64,000 nt of DNA from JAIQFL01 sp035501495 (GTDB lineage: Bacteria; Acidobacteriota; Terriglobia; Bryobacterales; Bryobacteraceae). Position 1 is the first letter of the stretch; every line of letters begins with the position of its first letter. The notes under the pieces were generated by a model, which saw only the letters and a program-made list of their open reading frames with translations, was not told where the DNA came from and ran no database searches. Of the stretch, positions 43,755 through 52,562 are shown in pieces. The stretch spans positions 12,389-76,388 of the forward strand of contig DATJWB010000313.1 of NCBI GenBank assembly GCA_035501495.1, read 5' to 3'. The position numbers and the translations under genes are program-made.

Positions 43755-44002
43755 GTGGCGCCGGCGGGGCGAGGTGGCGGGGGCGCTCCTGCCTGTTCCC
43801 ATAGGGCCCTGGCGGCCCACCGAAATTCATGAAAACCCGCCGGTTCTGCGGGCCGCGATGTGGCGCGGGCACTCGTGCTGCCGCGCCGAGATTCGTCTCG
43901 GCGCTTGTTGGTCTGCCAACGAGTTCAATGCTGGCGAAGGGGTTTTCGAGGCTGCCGCGTCGGCTCTCATGCCGACGCGGCTGGCAGGAGTGCCTGCGCC
44001 AC
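43755..44002 (+). repeat. Palindromic element copy D between kinase and SEDS-PBP genes
   Basis: Runs from GTGGCGCC, one base after the kinase stop, to GCGCCAC at 43996-44002, just before the AGGGAGG ribosome-binding site of the next gene. It holds two GTGGCG-type starts, the GAAAACCCGCCGGTTC module (43830 onward), a GCCGAGATTCGTCTCGGC hairpin and the GGTTTTCGAGGCTGCCGCG module. It fills the whole gap. Confidence 0.75.
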
Positions 44003-44014
44003 AGGGAGGCTGCG

Positions 44015-47000
44015 ATGCCGGTAACGCGTAGTTGGGCCGAAGAGGCCGCGCCTTTGGCGGTGGCTACTCCACGAGGGCCCGTGCGCCGGGGCGGAGTTCT
44101 CTGGCTGATGGCGTCTTCTCTGTTTGTGGCCGCGGGCCTGGCGATGGTTTTCGCCGCCAAGATGCAGAGCTTCAACACGGCGCAGCAACTGGTGAACATC
44201 AATAGCGTGGAAACCGCGGACGAACTGTTGCCCATCCTGGAGTCGTTTCCCAATCGGGCTGAGCGGGCCCTGGTGGCCGAGAAAACACTGGACTTTCTCC
44301 AGACGGCACGGCCGTTGCGGAATGTCGGCGCCCTATCGAGATTGCGGCTGTCAGCCGATGAAATCGAAGGAGAGCCGCGATGGGACACTCTGCGCAAGCG
44401 TCTTCGGCAAAATCCCGCGCGCCGGCTGCAGCTTCTGCCTCTCGCCAGGCTGAAGCCGGTGATGGTGGTGCGCACGCCCCGCGATTTCCAATGGGAATTT
44501 GCCTTGTGGGGTGGCTTGTACTTTTCCGGATTCTATCTGGTTGCGCTCGCGTGGCGCTTCGGCCGCTTCCGTGGAGACCGCGCCTTTTTGCCGGCGCTCC
44601 ACCTGCTCTCGGGCATCGGCCTGATCCTCATGGTGAGCCTGCGCGACCCCCTCCGGGATACGTTGGAGTTCCAGAAATTCGCGCTGGGCGTCTTCCTGGG
44701 GTGCCTGCTGCTGGTGCTGCCGGTATTCCGGATGTTCGACTACCAGCGGCTGGCCGACTGGTGCTACACGCCGCTCTTCCTGGCCCTGCTGCTCTTCGGC
44801 CTGCTGCTGCGGTTCGGCAGGGGTCCGGCGGGTAACGATGCCAAGGTGAATCTTGGTCCTTTTCAGCCGGTCGAGCTGATCAAGATTCTGATCGTATTCT
44901 TCCTGGCCGGCTATTTCACGCGGAACTGGGAGCGGCTGCGCGACCTCCGGGAGAAGCGCCTGATGCCGCGCCTGTTTCGCCGTTTCGGCATGCCGCGCCT
45001 GGAACATGTCGTTCCGGTGGCCTGCGCTGTCGGGATTGCCCTGGTCTTCTTCTTCGCGTTGAAAGACCTGGGCCCGGCGCTCGTGATCTTCTTCGTCTTC
45101 GTGGCGATGTTCGCGGTTGCGCGGGGGCGCCCGGGGCTGGCGGTGGCGGGCCTGGTGCTCATGGTGGCGTCCGTCGCGGCAGGCTACCGCATTGGCCAGC
45201 CGCACACGGTGGTGGAACGCATCGACATGTGGCTCTCGCCGTGGGATAACGACGTCCACGGCGGCGACCAACTGGCGCACGGATTGTGGGCCTTTTCGAC
45301 CGGCGGGCCCTACGGCTCAGGTCCGGGATGGGGCGATCCGGAAATGATCCCGGCGGGAAATACCGACCTGGTTCTGCCGGCGATCGGGGAAGAATGGGGC
45401 TTCACCGGCGTTGCCGCGGTCTTCCTGCTGTTCGGGTTTCTGGTGTCGAGAGCGCTGCGCGCGGCGGCTCGCGCCGGCACGCACTTCGGCTTCTTCCTGG
45501 CACTCGGACTGGCCAGCCTGATTGCCTTCGAGATGCTGCTGATCACCTCCGGAGTGCTTGGCGCCTTGCCGCTTTCGGGCGTGGTCTCGCCGTTTCTGAG
45601 CTCCGGCAATACGGCGATGCTCGCCAATTTCCTGGTATTCGCGCTGCTGCTTTCGATCTCCGCCGATCCGCTTGCGCCGTCACCCGACAGCGCCGCCAAC
45701 ACCCAGGACGTCCTGCGATCCAATATGTGGCCGCTCAAGACGGTATTGGCGTGTGCGGGTTTGGCATTGCTGGCGGTAGCGGCGCGCTACCAGGTTTTCA
45801 ACGACCGCGACTACCTGGCACGCGATGCCCACGCCTTCGAAGAGGACGGCGTCAAAAGGCCTCAGCACAATCCGCGGATGAGTTCGATCGCCCGCGAGAT
45901 CCCACGCGGCGGCATCTACGACCGCAACGGAATCCCGCTGGCCACCAGTTCCTGGGCCGAACTCGAGAGCCATCGCGCCGATTACGAGTCCTTGGGAATT
46001 TCGATCGACGAGGTGTGCTCCCGCTTCGACGCCCGGCATTACCCGTTCGGTGCGGCGGCGGCGCATGTCGTGGGAGACCTCCGGACCGGCGAAAACTTTC
46101 ACGCAGCCAACGCCTCACTGGTGGAGCACGATTCCAACCAGAAGCTCCAGGGATATGAGTACCTGGAGCTGGCCTCGCTGATGCGTTACCGGCATCAGCC
46201 CGGGAACCCCGACCTCGCGCGGGTGCTGGCGCGCGACCGGAACATCCACCTGACGCTCGATATCCGGCTGCAGGTCAAGGCGAAGGAGATTCTCGAGCGC
46301 CGCCTGCATGCCGCCGGGAGCGAGAAGGGAGCGCTGGTGGTGATGGACGTGAACACCGGCGGCGTGGTGGCGATGGTAAGCGCGCCCGCGCCCGAACCGC
46401 CGGGCAGCCGCAGCGCCGCACCCACTCCCGATGAACTTTTGGACCGCGCGCGCTACGGGCAGTATCCTCCCGGCTCGACCTTCAAGCTGGTGACGGCCAT
46501 CGCGGCGCTGCGCATCGATCCCGATCTGAAGCGCCGCCGATTTCAATGCCGCAGCCTTGGGGATGGCCGATGCGGCACGGTGATCGCGGGATGGAACCGG
46601 CCGATCAAAGACGACATCGGCGACCATGCGCACGGAACGCTGGATATGGAACGCGCCATCGCAGTTTCCTGCAACGCCTATTTCGCGCAGTTGGGCGTGC
46701 ACGATGTGGGCTCGAAAAGACTGGCGGAGACGGCGGAGGAATTGGGGATTTCGACCGGCGACCCGGCCGAACTGCGAAAGGCGCTGCCGTTTGCGGCCTA
46801 CGGGCAGGGTCCGGTGCTGATCTCCCCGTTCAAGATGGCGCGCGTGTCCGCGGCAATTGCGGCGGGTGGGCGGATGCCGCAGGGAAAATGGATCGATGAC
46901 GACAGCAATCCGAGGACCGATGGTCCGCTGGAGGTGCTGCCTGCGGCGCAGGCCGCGTTCCTGGCCCGGGCGATGCGCCGCGTGGTCACGGAAGGGACAG

Positions 47001-47233
47001 CGCGGCAGGCCATGAACGGCTCAGCAATTTCCTTCGCCGGCAAAACCGGGACCGCGCAATTGGACGAGGGCATGCCGCACTCGTGGTTTACGGGATTTGC
47101 CCCGTACGACGGCGATCCCGGGCGGCGGCTGGCGTTCGCGGTGCTGGTGGAGCATGGCGGCTACGGAGCGCAAGTGGCCGCGCCCATCGCAAGAGAAGCC
47201 ATGGAGGCGGCGCATCAGCTAGGTCTCTTGTAG
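44015..47233 (+). CDS. SEDS glycosyltransferase fused to class B PBP (RodA-PbpA fusion)
   Basis: A 1072-residue inner-membrane protein combining both peptidoglycan synthesis activities. After one N-terminal span and a charged segment comes a RodA/FtsW/SpoVE domain (about 140-565) with LGPFQPVELIKILIVF, GGPYGSGPGWGDP and NTDLVLPAIGEEWGFTG holding the presumed catalytic Asp. The second half is a transpeptidase: S821-T-F-K in PPGSTFKL, S885-C-N in AVSCNAYF, and K1010-T-G in KTGTAQ. ATG 44015 with AGGGAGG is chosen; the open frame reaches back to 43829 through repeat DNA. Neighbours suggest phospho-control of its activity. Confidence 0.9.
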   Translation: MPVTRSWAEEAAPLAVATPRGPVRRGGVLWLMASSLFVAAGLAMVFAAKMQSFNTAQQLVNINSVETADELLPILESFPNRAERALVAEKTLDFLQTARPLRNVGALSRLRLSADEIEGEPRWDTLRKRLRQNPARRLQLLPLARLKPVMVVRTPRDFQWEFALWGGLYFSGFYLVALAWRFGRFRGDRAFLPALHLLSGIGLILMVSLRDPLRDTLEFQKFALGVFLGCLLLVLPVFRMFDYQRLADWCYTPLFLALLLFGLLLRFGRGPAGNDAKVNLGPFQPVELIKILIVFFLAGYFTRNWERLRDLREKRLMPRLFRRFGMPRLEHVVPVACAVGIALVFFFALKDLGPALVIFFVFVAMFAVARGRPGLAVAGLVLMVASVAAGYRIGQPHTVVERIDMWLSPWDNDVHGGDQLAHGLWAFSTGGPYGSGPGWGDPEMIPAGNTDLVLPAIGEEWGFTGVAAVFLLFGFLVSRALRAAARAGTHFGFFLALGLASLIAFEMLLITSGVLGALPLSGVVSPFLSSGNTAMLANFLVFALLLSISADPLAPSPDSAANTQDVLRSNMWPLKTVLACAGLALLAVAARYQVFNDRDYLARDAHAFEEDGVKRPQHNPRMSSIAREIPRGGIYDRNGIPLATSSWAELESHRADYESLGISIDEVCSRFDARHYPFGAAAAHVVGDLRTGENFHAANASLVEHDSNQKLQGYEYLELASLMRYRHQPGNPDLARVLARDRNIHLTLDIRLQVKAKEILERRLHAAGSEKGALVVMDVNTGGVVAMVSAPAPEPPGSRSAAPTPDELLDRARYGQYPPGSTFKLVTAIAALRIDPDLKRRRFQCRSLGDGRCGTVIAGWNRPIKDDIGDHAHGTLDMERAIAVSCNAYFAQLGVHDVGSKRLAETAEELGISTGDPAELRKALPFAAYGQGPVLISPFKMARVSAAIAAGGRMPQGKWIDDDSNPRTDGPLEVLPAAQAAFLARAMRRVVTEGTARQAMNGSAISFAGKTGTAQLDEGMPHSWFTGFAPYDGDPGRRLAFAVLVEHGGYGAQVAAPIAREAMEAAHQLGLL

Positions 47234-47260
47234 GGTGAGCATGTCAGGGAGGGTGAGGAG

Positions 47261-48061
47261 ATGAACATCAACGAGTACCTCGAGAAGTGGGGACGAACGC
47301 TGTTTGAGGTGCCGCTGGCCAGCAGGCCGGGCTCCCAGGGCGCGGCGGAAGAACCCGAGGAACTGGCGGAGATCCGCCTGGCGGTGCTCGATAAGGCCCG
47401 CGAAAAGAGCTACCGTTCCGGCGGCAAGAAAGTGTTCCCGTACGACCTGCTGCGCATCGAACTGCGCGGCGTGGAAGAGGGGCGGCAAGGGATCTTCTCC
47501 GGGCGTTTTTTCCGCCAGTACCTCGAGCAGGAATTGCGCCTGGCGCTGCGGAATTCGGGGTGCCGGTTCCCGGAGGACCTTCGCGTGGACGTCGAGACCA
47601 GGACCGAATTGCCGCTGCGTGGACAGCCCTGGCTGGTGGTAGAAGTCGCTTTGCAGGAGCGGGCCGGCCGGTCGGCCGTAGGGAAATTATTGGTGCGCGA
47701 GGGCACGGCCAACACCGCGGAGGTGCGGCTGGATAAGGCGCGCACGAACATCGGCCGCGTGGTGGACGTCTATCGCGCCGAGGGTCTCTTCCGCCGCAAC
47801 GACCTGGCCTTCGCCGAGGATACGGAGATCAATCGCTCGGTCTCGCGCGAGCACGCGCACATTCGGTACGATCGCGTGACGGGCGAGTACCGCCTGTTCA
47901 ACGATCGATGGTATCCGCGCCCCAGCACCGGCGAATGCGGCACCTGGATTGTGCGCGACGGCATGAGCCAGGAAGTGCATCGCACCTCGCGCGGAACGAA
48001 GCTCGAGCCGGGAGACGAGATTCACTTCGGCCGGGCGGTGGTGGAGTTTGCGCTGGAGTAG
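47261..48061 (+). CDS. Second FhaA-like FHA-domain protein
   Basis: A 266-residue cytoplasmic protein. The N-terminal 140 residues (KKVFPYDLLRIELRG, FRQYLEQELRLALR) resemble the FhaA N-terminal domain. The C-terminal FHA domain keeps T-N-I-G-R at the first loop and SVSREHAHIRYD in the second. An insert (ND-RWYPRPSTGECGTWIVRDG) stretches the usual S-x-N-G-T loop, which reads G-E-C-G-T-W here. GGTGAGGAG precedes the ATG. It closes the cell wall/kinase cluster 27 bases after the fusion gene. Confidence 0.82.
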   Translation: MNINEYLEKWGRTLFEVPLASRPGSQGAAEEPEELAEIRLAVLDKAREKSYRSGGKKVFPYDLLRIELRGVEEGRQGIFSGRFFRQYLEQELRLALRNSGCRFPEDLRVDVETRTELPLRGQPWLVVEVALQERAGRSAVGKLLVREGTANTAEVRLDKARTNIGRVVDVYRAEGLFRRNDLAFAEDTEINRSVSREHAHIRYDRVTGEYRLFNDRWYPRPSTGECGTWIVRDGMSQEVHRTSRGTKLEPGDEIHFGRAVVEFALE

Positions 48062-48175
48062 CGTCTATCCGATTCGGCGCGCGGCGCGCGGCGCTTTCGA
48101 GACGCGTTTCGGCCGGCCGCTGTGATGCGCTTGCTGAGCGTTACTGGTGGCCAGTCGAAAGTGTCGGGATGCGGC

Positions 48176-48353
48176 TGGCAGCCTCGCAAACCATTTTGCG
48201 GGCACCGGCGCGGGAGGCGGCCAAGAGCGTCCCGAAGAGTCGGGACGCGACAGGCCGGAGGGCCTGGGCCACGTCGATGGCGCAAGGGTTTTCATGGAGT
48301 TCTGTGGGCCGGCGGGGGCCCATGGGTACAGGCACGAGTGCCTGCGCCACGTC
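48176..48353 (-). repeat. Palindromic element copy E
   Basis: Inverted orientation relative to the genes at its left. It ends at GCGCCACGTC (48344-48353) and carries the CAGGCACTCGTGCC-type hairpin, GGGCCC with CCATGGG, GTTTTCATGGAG, and CGTCCC...GGGACG hairpins. Nearly identical in module order to copy I. It occupies most of the 357-base gap 48062-48418; no gene is seen there. Confidence 0.75.
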
Positions 48354-48418
48354 GCGACCTGAAACAAATGTAGATAGGAAGGGAGCGTGGCGAATTCGTG
48401 ACACGTCCTAAGCCAGTC

Positions 48419-49012
48419 CTAAGCGGCGTTTTTCTGAACGCCACCGGGAAGGGTTGCCTCGGCGGCGCCCGCATCCATCTGTCTGCGCAGTAGAGCGTGA
48501 GCGAGTCGCAGTTCGCGGCGGATCAGGTGCACGGGGAGGGAGAGCGCCGCCGCGGACTCCTCGGCGGTCAGGCCGCCGAAGAACCGCATCTGGATGAGCT
48601 CGCCCTTGAGTGGATCGGTTCGTTCGAGCCATTGGAGGGCGTCCTCCAGCACCAGAATCGAGCGATCCGGCAGTGCGCCGGAATCGGGAACGTCGGCGAG
48701 CGAAACCTCCTGTGCCGCGCTGCGCTTGGCCGCCCGCTGGGCGCGAGCGGTGTCCACCAGGACCTGTCGCATGAGGCGCGAGGTGATCCCATAGAAGTGG
48801 GCCCGGTTTTCATACGCCGGGTGCCGGCTCCCATACAATCTCAGGAAGGTCTCATGCACCAGAGCGGTGGTTTCGAACGGGACGGCCTTGATCTCGCGGC
48901 GCAGATGCGCGCGCGCCAGTTTCTTGAGCTCGTCGTAGACCAACGGCATGAGGACGTTCATGGTTTCCCGTTCGCCGGTGGCGAGGTTCTGCAGGAGTTT
49001 CGTCAAGTCCAT
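48419..49012 (-). CDS. ECF sigma factor (acidobacterial TIGR02999 type)
   Basis: A 197-residue alternative sigma factor. Region 2 includes YDELKKLARAHLRRE, then ETTALVHETFLRLYG and FYGITSRLMRQVLVDTARA, which are hallmarks of the TIGR02999 subgroup. Region 4 has MRFFGGLTAEESAAALSLP and a recognition helix. The ATG at 49012 suits the family N-terminus. It is the second gene after a large kinase, 36 bases downstream, so kinase signalling may feed into transcription through it. Confidence 0.87.
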   Translation of the reverse strand: MDLTKLLQNLATGERETMNVLMPLVYDELKKLARAHLRREIKAVPFETTALVHETFLRLYGSRHPAYENRAHFYGITSRLMRQVLVDTARAQRAAKRSAAQEVSLADVPDSGALPDRSILVLEDALQWLERTDPLKGELIQMRFFGGLTAEESAAALSLPVHLIRRELRLAHALLRRQMDAGAAEATLPGGVQKNAA

Positions 49013-49048
49013 GTCATCAAATCTCCCAAGAGAGCGGGGCAACGCCGT

Positions 49049-51748
49049 TCACGATTGTGTGCGGCGGCTGGCCGCCTCGATCTGGCGGCGGATAAAGCTG
49101 TTACCGGGGAGCCGGGAGTCCCAATGCCGCCACAACTCGAGCCGGAGGGCATCCAGGGAAGACGCGCGATCGTGATGGCCGGCCCGCCTGCTGACAGCGC
49201 TCAGAGCCTGGTAGACGCTGGAGATGCGGGCCGCGTCCTGAAGGTTCGTTTCGGGTTGTGGCTTCGAGGCGAGGATCTTCTCCAGAAAGTCCTCATAGAG
49301 TTCGAAGGCGCGCTGCCTGTCTCCCGTTTCGGCCTCCTCGTCGGCGAGTGCGCGGACAACCGAGTAGACCGGGTTGCCCAACTCGATTTGCCGCGGGGGG
49401 TAGTCTTTGGTGCGTCTGAGAATCGCGACAGCAGCATCCAGACGGCCTTTGGCCTCGGCCGGGCGGTGCAAACGGCGCAGCGGATAGGCAGCCCTGGCCA
49501 ACAGTTCGGCAGTTTCGCGGCGTGTGTGGAGGGCGTCCGGGGTCTCCGCCGTCCGCTGGATGCCGAGTTCGAATACGGCGAGTGCCCGGCGGGGGTCGCG
49601 GTCGCGCAGGATGTCTCCCAATTCGCGTGCAATTGTCCCCACACGCGATCGGCTGGCCGCGTCTTTGGGGTCTTTGCGGGCCGCTTCCTCGCTCAGATCA
49701 AGGGCTTGCTGCAGCACCCCGATGGCTTCGGAAGGACGGCCCAGATTCACCGCGTCGCGCTCAGCGAGAATGCGCCCTTCGCGCAGCAAAGGGCCATACG
49801 CATGGAGCAGACGTGCGGCCTCATCCGGATAGCTCACTTGATCTGTGAGGGCACGCGCTTCGTGAATGGCGTTGAGGGCGCCGTCGAGGTCTCCCTGGTA
49901 GCGCAGGTCGTTTGCCAGCACACTCAGACCGGCGGCGGCGATATCCTGCGCGGAAGGAATGGGGCGCGCGAGCTCAACCGCTCGCCGGGCATAGCGCCCG
50001 CCCTCCTCGAACCGGTGGGCGTTGGTGTAGGCAAGGGCGAGGTTGGAATAAATCGTGGCGATGCCGCGGCGCTCCGACTCGCCGGGATCGCCCGGGAGCA
50101 GGAAGCCATGGAGCCGAATCGTGTCTCCAGCGCCGCTCTGCAACAAGGTTTCGAGGCGCCCGGCCGATTGGCGCGCGTGAGCCAGAGCATCATCACGGCG
50201 GGCGTCCGATGAGATGATCATGCGATCGTGAGCGATCAGTGCGGAACGGAAGAGGGCGTTGCGGTCGAGCGGACGGGACGCCAGCACCAATTCAATCAAG
50301 GCATCCGCCTTCTTCAGGCTTTCTTCGGCCTGGGCCACCTCGCCCAGGTTGAACTCCGCGTTGACGCCCTGAATGCGGGCCAGGCGCCAATATCCGTCGC
50401 TGACTTCCCGGGCCAGTTCCAGATTCTGCCGACCCTCCCCGGCGAGGCCTTCGAGGTACTCCAGTGAATCTGCGACCAACCGCTTCCTCGCTTCGACCGA
50501 ACCGGGCAGTGTGCGGATTGCCGCATCGAGATCGATGACCCGGTTGGATAACAGGCGCAGTTGCTCGAACCGGCGTTCCGCAATAGCACGCTGGCGGTTG
50601 GCAATGAACAGGCCCGTGGAAAGGGCGGAGGCTACGAAGATGGCCGCGGCCGCAGGCATCCAATAGCAGCGCGCCCACCGGCGTGCCCGATACCAGGCAT
50701 CCCCTGCGCGGGCGCGGACCGGGCGCCGTTCCAGGCACGCGCGCAAGTCGTCCGCCAACGCATCCACCGAGTCGTAACGTTCCTCCGGCTCCCGCCGCAA
50801 CGCCTTCATCAGGACGATGTCAAGATCGCCCCGCGCCGCGGGCGCCAGCCTGGAAGGGGGCACGATTCGCACGTTGAGAATCGCCTGTGCCACGCCGCCG
50901 GACGACTCGCTGTCGAAGCGGTGGGGAGATTCTCCCGTCACGATTTTGTAGAGGACCGCGCCGAGTGAGTAGATGTCGGCAGCCGTGGTAATGGGACCGC
51001 CGGATACCTGTTCGGGGCTGGCATAGTCGGGGGTGAGCATGCGCTGAATGGTGGCGGTCGAGTCCGTTGTCAGGTCGAGCAGCTTGGCGATTCCGAAGTC
51101 CAGAATTTTCGGCTCGCCTTCGTCGGTAATCAGAATGTTGGCGGGCTTCAGATCGCGGTGCACCACCAGGTTCCGGTGCAGGTAGCTCACAGCCGCACAC
51201 ACCCTCAGAAACAGCGCGATCTTCTGACGGACCGTGAAGCTTGCGGTGTAAAGATCGATCGCCTGCCCCTGGATGTGTTCCAAGACCAGATATGGCTGGC
51301 CGTCTTCGCGATGGCCGGCGTCCAGCAGGGTGGCGATATTGGGGTGAGACAGATTTGCCAGGATCTGGCGTTCTGCCAGAAAACGCCGCCGAATGTGGGC
51401 GGCATTGGCGCCTGGGCGCAGGAGCTTGACCGCGACCTGCCTCGAGATTTCACCGTCGGCACGTTCCGCGGCATACACGGTTCCCATACCACCACTTCCC
51501 AAGAGTCTTCCCAGACGGTAAGGTCCACAGAAGAACGAAACCGGCGATGCGCCGCCGTCGAGCACATGCTGAGCCAACTGCCGGATGTGGCAGTCCAGAG
51601 TGTCCTCCGAAAGCCGGTCGAATGCCAACAACTCTTCGACTTCTTCGCGCATCTTATCCTCGATGTGGTGTTCCTGAAAATAACGGCGCCGCTCGTGGGC
51701 GGACAATTCCACGACCTCATGGAAGAGGTCTTCAGGACGCATTCTCAT
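49049..51748 (-). CDS. Transmembrane Ser/Thr kinase with TPR-like tail
   Basis: An 899-residue kinase. The N-terminal 70 residues are a helical region typical of ECF-linked kinases. The kinase domain covers about 78-340: GSGGMGTV, Lys108 in VAVKLL, HRDLKPAN with Asp199, DFGIAK, TPDYASPEQ. One span is at about 361-383 (CYWMPAAAAIFVASALSTG). The remaining 510 residues are alpha-helical TPR-like repeats, presumably periplasmic. It forms an operon with the ECF sigma gene downstream. Confidence 0.88.
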   Translation of the reverse strand: MRMRPEDLFHEVVELSAHERRRYFQEHHIEDKMREEVEELLAFDRLSEDTLDCHIRQLAQHVLDGGASPVSFFCGPYRLGRLLGSGGMGTVYAAERADGEISRQVAVKLLRPGANAAHIRRRFLAERQILANLSHPNIATLLDAGHREDGQPYLVLEHIQGQAIDLYTASFTVRQKIALFLRVCAAVSYLHRNLVVHRDLKPANILITDEGEPKILDFGIAKLLDLTTDSTATIQRMLTPDYASPEQVSGGPITTAADIYSLGAVLYKIVTGESPHRFDSESSGGVAQAILNVRIVPPSRLAPAARGDLDIVLMKALRREPEERYDSVDALADDLRACLERRPVRARAGDAWYRARRWARCYWMPAAAAIFVASALSTGLFIANRQRAIAERRFEQLRLLSNRVIDLDAAIRTLPGSVEARKRLVADSLEYLEGLAGEGRQNLELAREVSDGYWRLARIQGVNAEFNLGEVAQAEESLKKADALIELVLASRPLDRNALFRSALIAHDRMIISSDARRDDALAHARQSAGRLETLLQSGAGDTIRLHGFLLPGDPGESERRGIATIYSNLALAYTNAHRFEEGGRYARRAVELARPIPSAQDIAAAGLSVLANDLRYQGDLDGALNAIHEARALTDQVSYPDEAARLLHAYGPLLREGRILAERDAVNLGRPSEAIGVLQQALDLSEEAARKDPKDAASRSRVGTIARELGDILRDRDPRRALAVFELGIQRTAETPDALHTRRETAELLARAAYPLRRLHRPAEAKGRLDAAVAILRRTKDYPPRQIELGNPVYSVVRALADEEAETGDRQRAFELYEDFLEKILASKPQPETNLQDAARISSVYQALSAVSRRAGHHDRASSLDALRLELWRHWDSRLPGNSFIRRQIEAASRRTQS

Positions 51749-52036
51749 CGGAGGTGGCTTTTCCTTTTGGTGGTATTGTGGGACCGGCCTGCCCTCGAGG
51801 CTGTGAGGCAGCCGGCACCGCTCTCCCCGTTCGTGACCGCTGCGTTTGTGATGCGGCGAATCGCCGCGGGATGCACAAAATCGTCCCCGCGATGTGGCGC
51901 GCCGCGCCGGTAGTTGGGTACGAGCGTTTTCGCGGGTTAAGTGGGGCGGTGGGAATCAGTTATGGGCTGTTATCGGCGATTCGAAAGCGAGCGCCCGGCG
52001 GCCTTAACGACTGTAATTTTCAAGGTTAGCCGACGC
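51749..52036. other. Gap without recognisable genes
   Basis: The stretch upstream of the kinase gene holds no supportable coding region, hairpin terminator or clear promoter. It grades into repeat copy F. The kinase promoter presumably lies here. Confidence 0.4.
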
Positions 52037-52144
52037 GGCAGCCTCGAAAACCACTTCGCTGCTACTGGCACTGTACCCCGACAAGCGTCCCGATAAGTCG
52101 GACGCAGGCACGAGTGCCAAGGCACGAGTGCCCGCGCCCCGTCG
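52037..52144 (-). repeat. Palindromic element copy F
   Basis: Begins with CGGCAGCCTCGAAAACC and ends with repeated GGCACGAGTGCC units and CCGCGCCCCGTC, two bases before the ferredoxin stop. GACAAGCGTCCCGATAAGTC-type hairpin in the middle. A shortened member, inverted relative to copies A and D. Confidence 0.65.
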
Positions 52145-52146
52145 TG

Positions 52147-52398
52147 TTAGTTGTAATGCGCGGCGTTCAGCTCGGCGAAGCGTCCGAGTTCGGCCGGCAA
52201 ATCATCGAGCGCATAGATCGAGTTCGTCGGGCACACCGGAATGCAGGCGCCGCAATCGATGCAGTCGTTCGGATCGACGTAGAGCTGGGGCGCATCGGCA
52301 AAGCCCGCTTCATCCTGCTTGGGGTGGATGCAGTCCACGGGGCAAGCCTGGACGCACAGCTCATCTTTGGTACACGTATCGGTAATGATATAGGCCAT
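52147..52398 (-). CDS. Bacterial-type ferredoxin with two clusters
   Basis: An 83-residue electron carrier. The first half has C9-x5-C15-x3-C19-PVD-C23, and the second CIDCGACIPVCP. The C-x-x-C-x-x-C-x-x-x-C-P of the second site binds [4Fe-4S]; the altered spacing of the first fits FdxA-like 7Fe ferredoxins. Cytoplasmic; partners unknown as no oxidoreductase gene is adjacent. Confidence 0.88.
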   Translation of the reverse strand: MAYIITDTCTKDELCVQACPVDCIHPKQDEAGFADAPQLYVDPNDCIDCGACIPVCPTNSIYALDDLPAELGRFAELNAAHYN

Positions 52399-52549
52399 AA
52401 GCAGTCACTTCAGCACTTCCGGTACCACTGTCGTGGCCGCCTTCAAATAGCAGATACATCGAGGTGAAAATCTATAATCGAGGCGCGGCAATGCTGCGCG
52501 AATTGACGCAGTGCGCAGCCAGGCTCGGGCATCTTCACCCGAAACGGTA

Positions 52550-52561
52550 CACTGATCAGTG
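52550..52561 (+). promoter_or_regulatory. Perfect 12-base palindrome before the PLP-enzyme gene
   Basis: CACTGATCAGTG ends two bases before the ATG at 52563. It could be an operator or a small hairpin masking the start. TTGACG at 52503-52508 lies upstream but no matching -10 box at standard distance is evident. Confidence 0.4.
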
Positions 52562-52562
52562 A

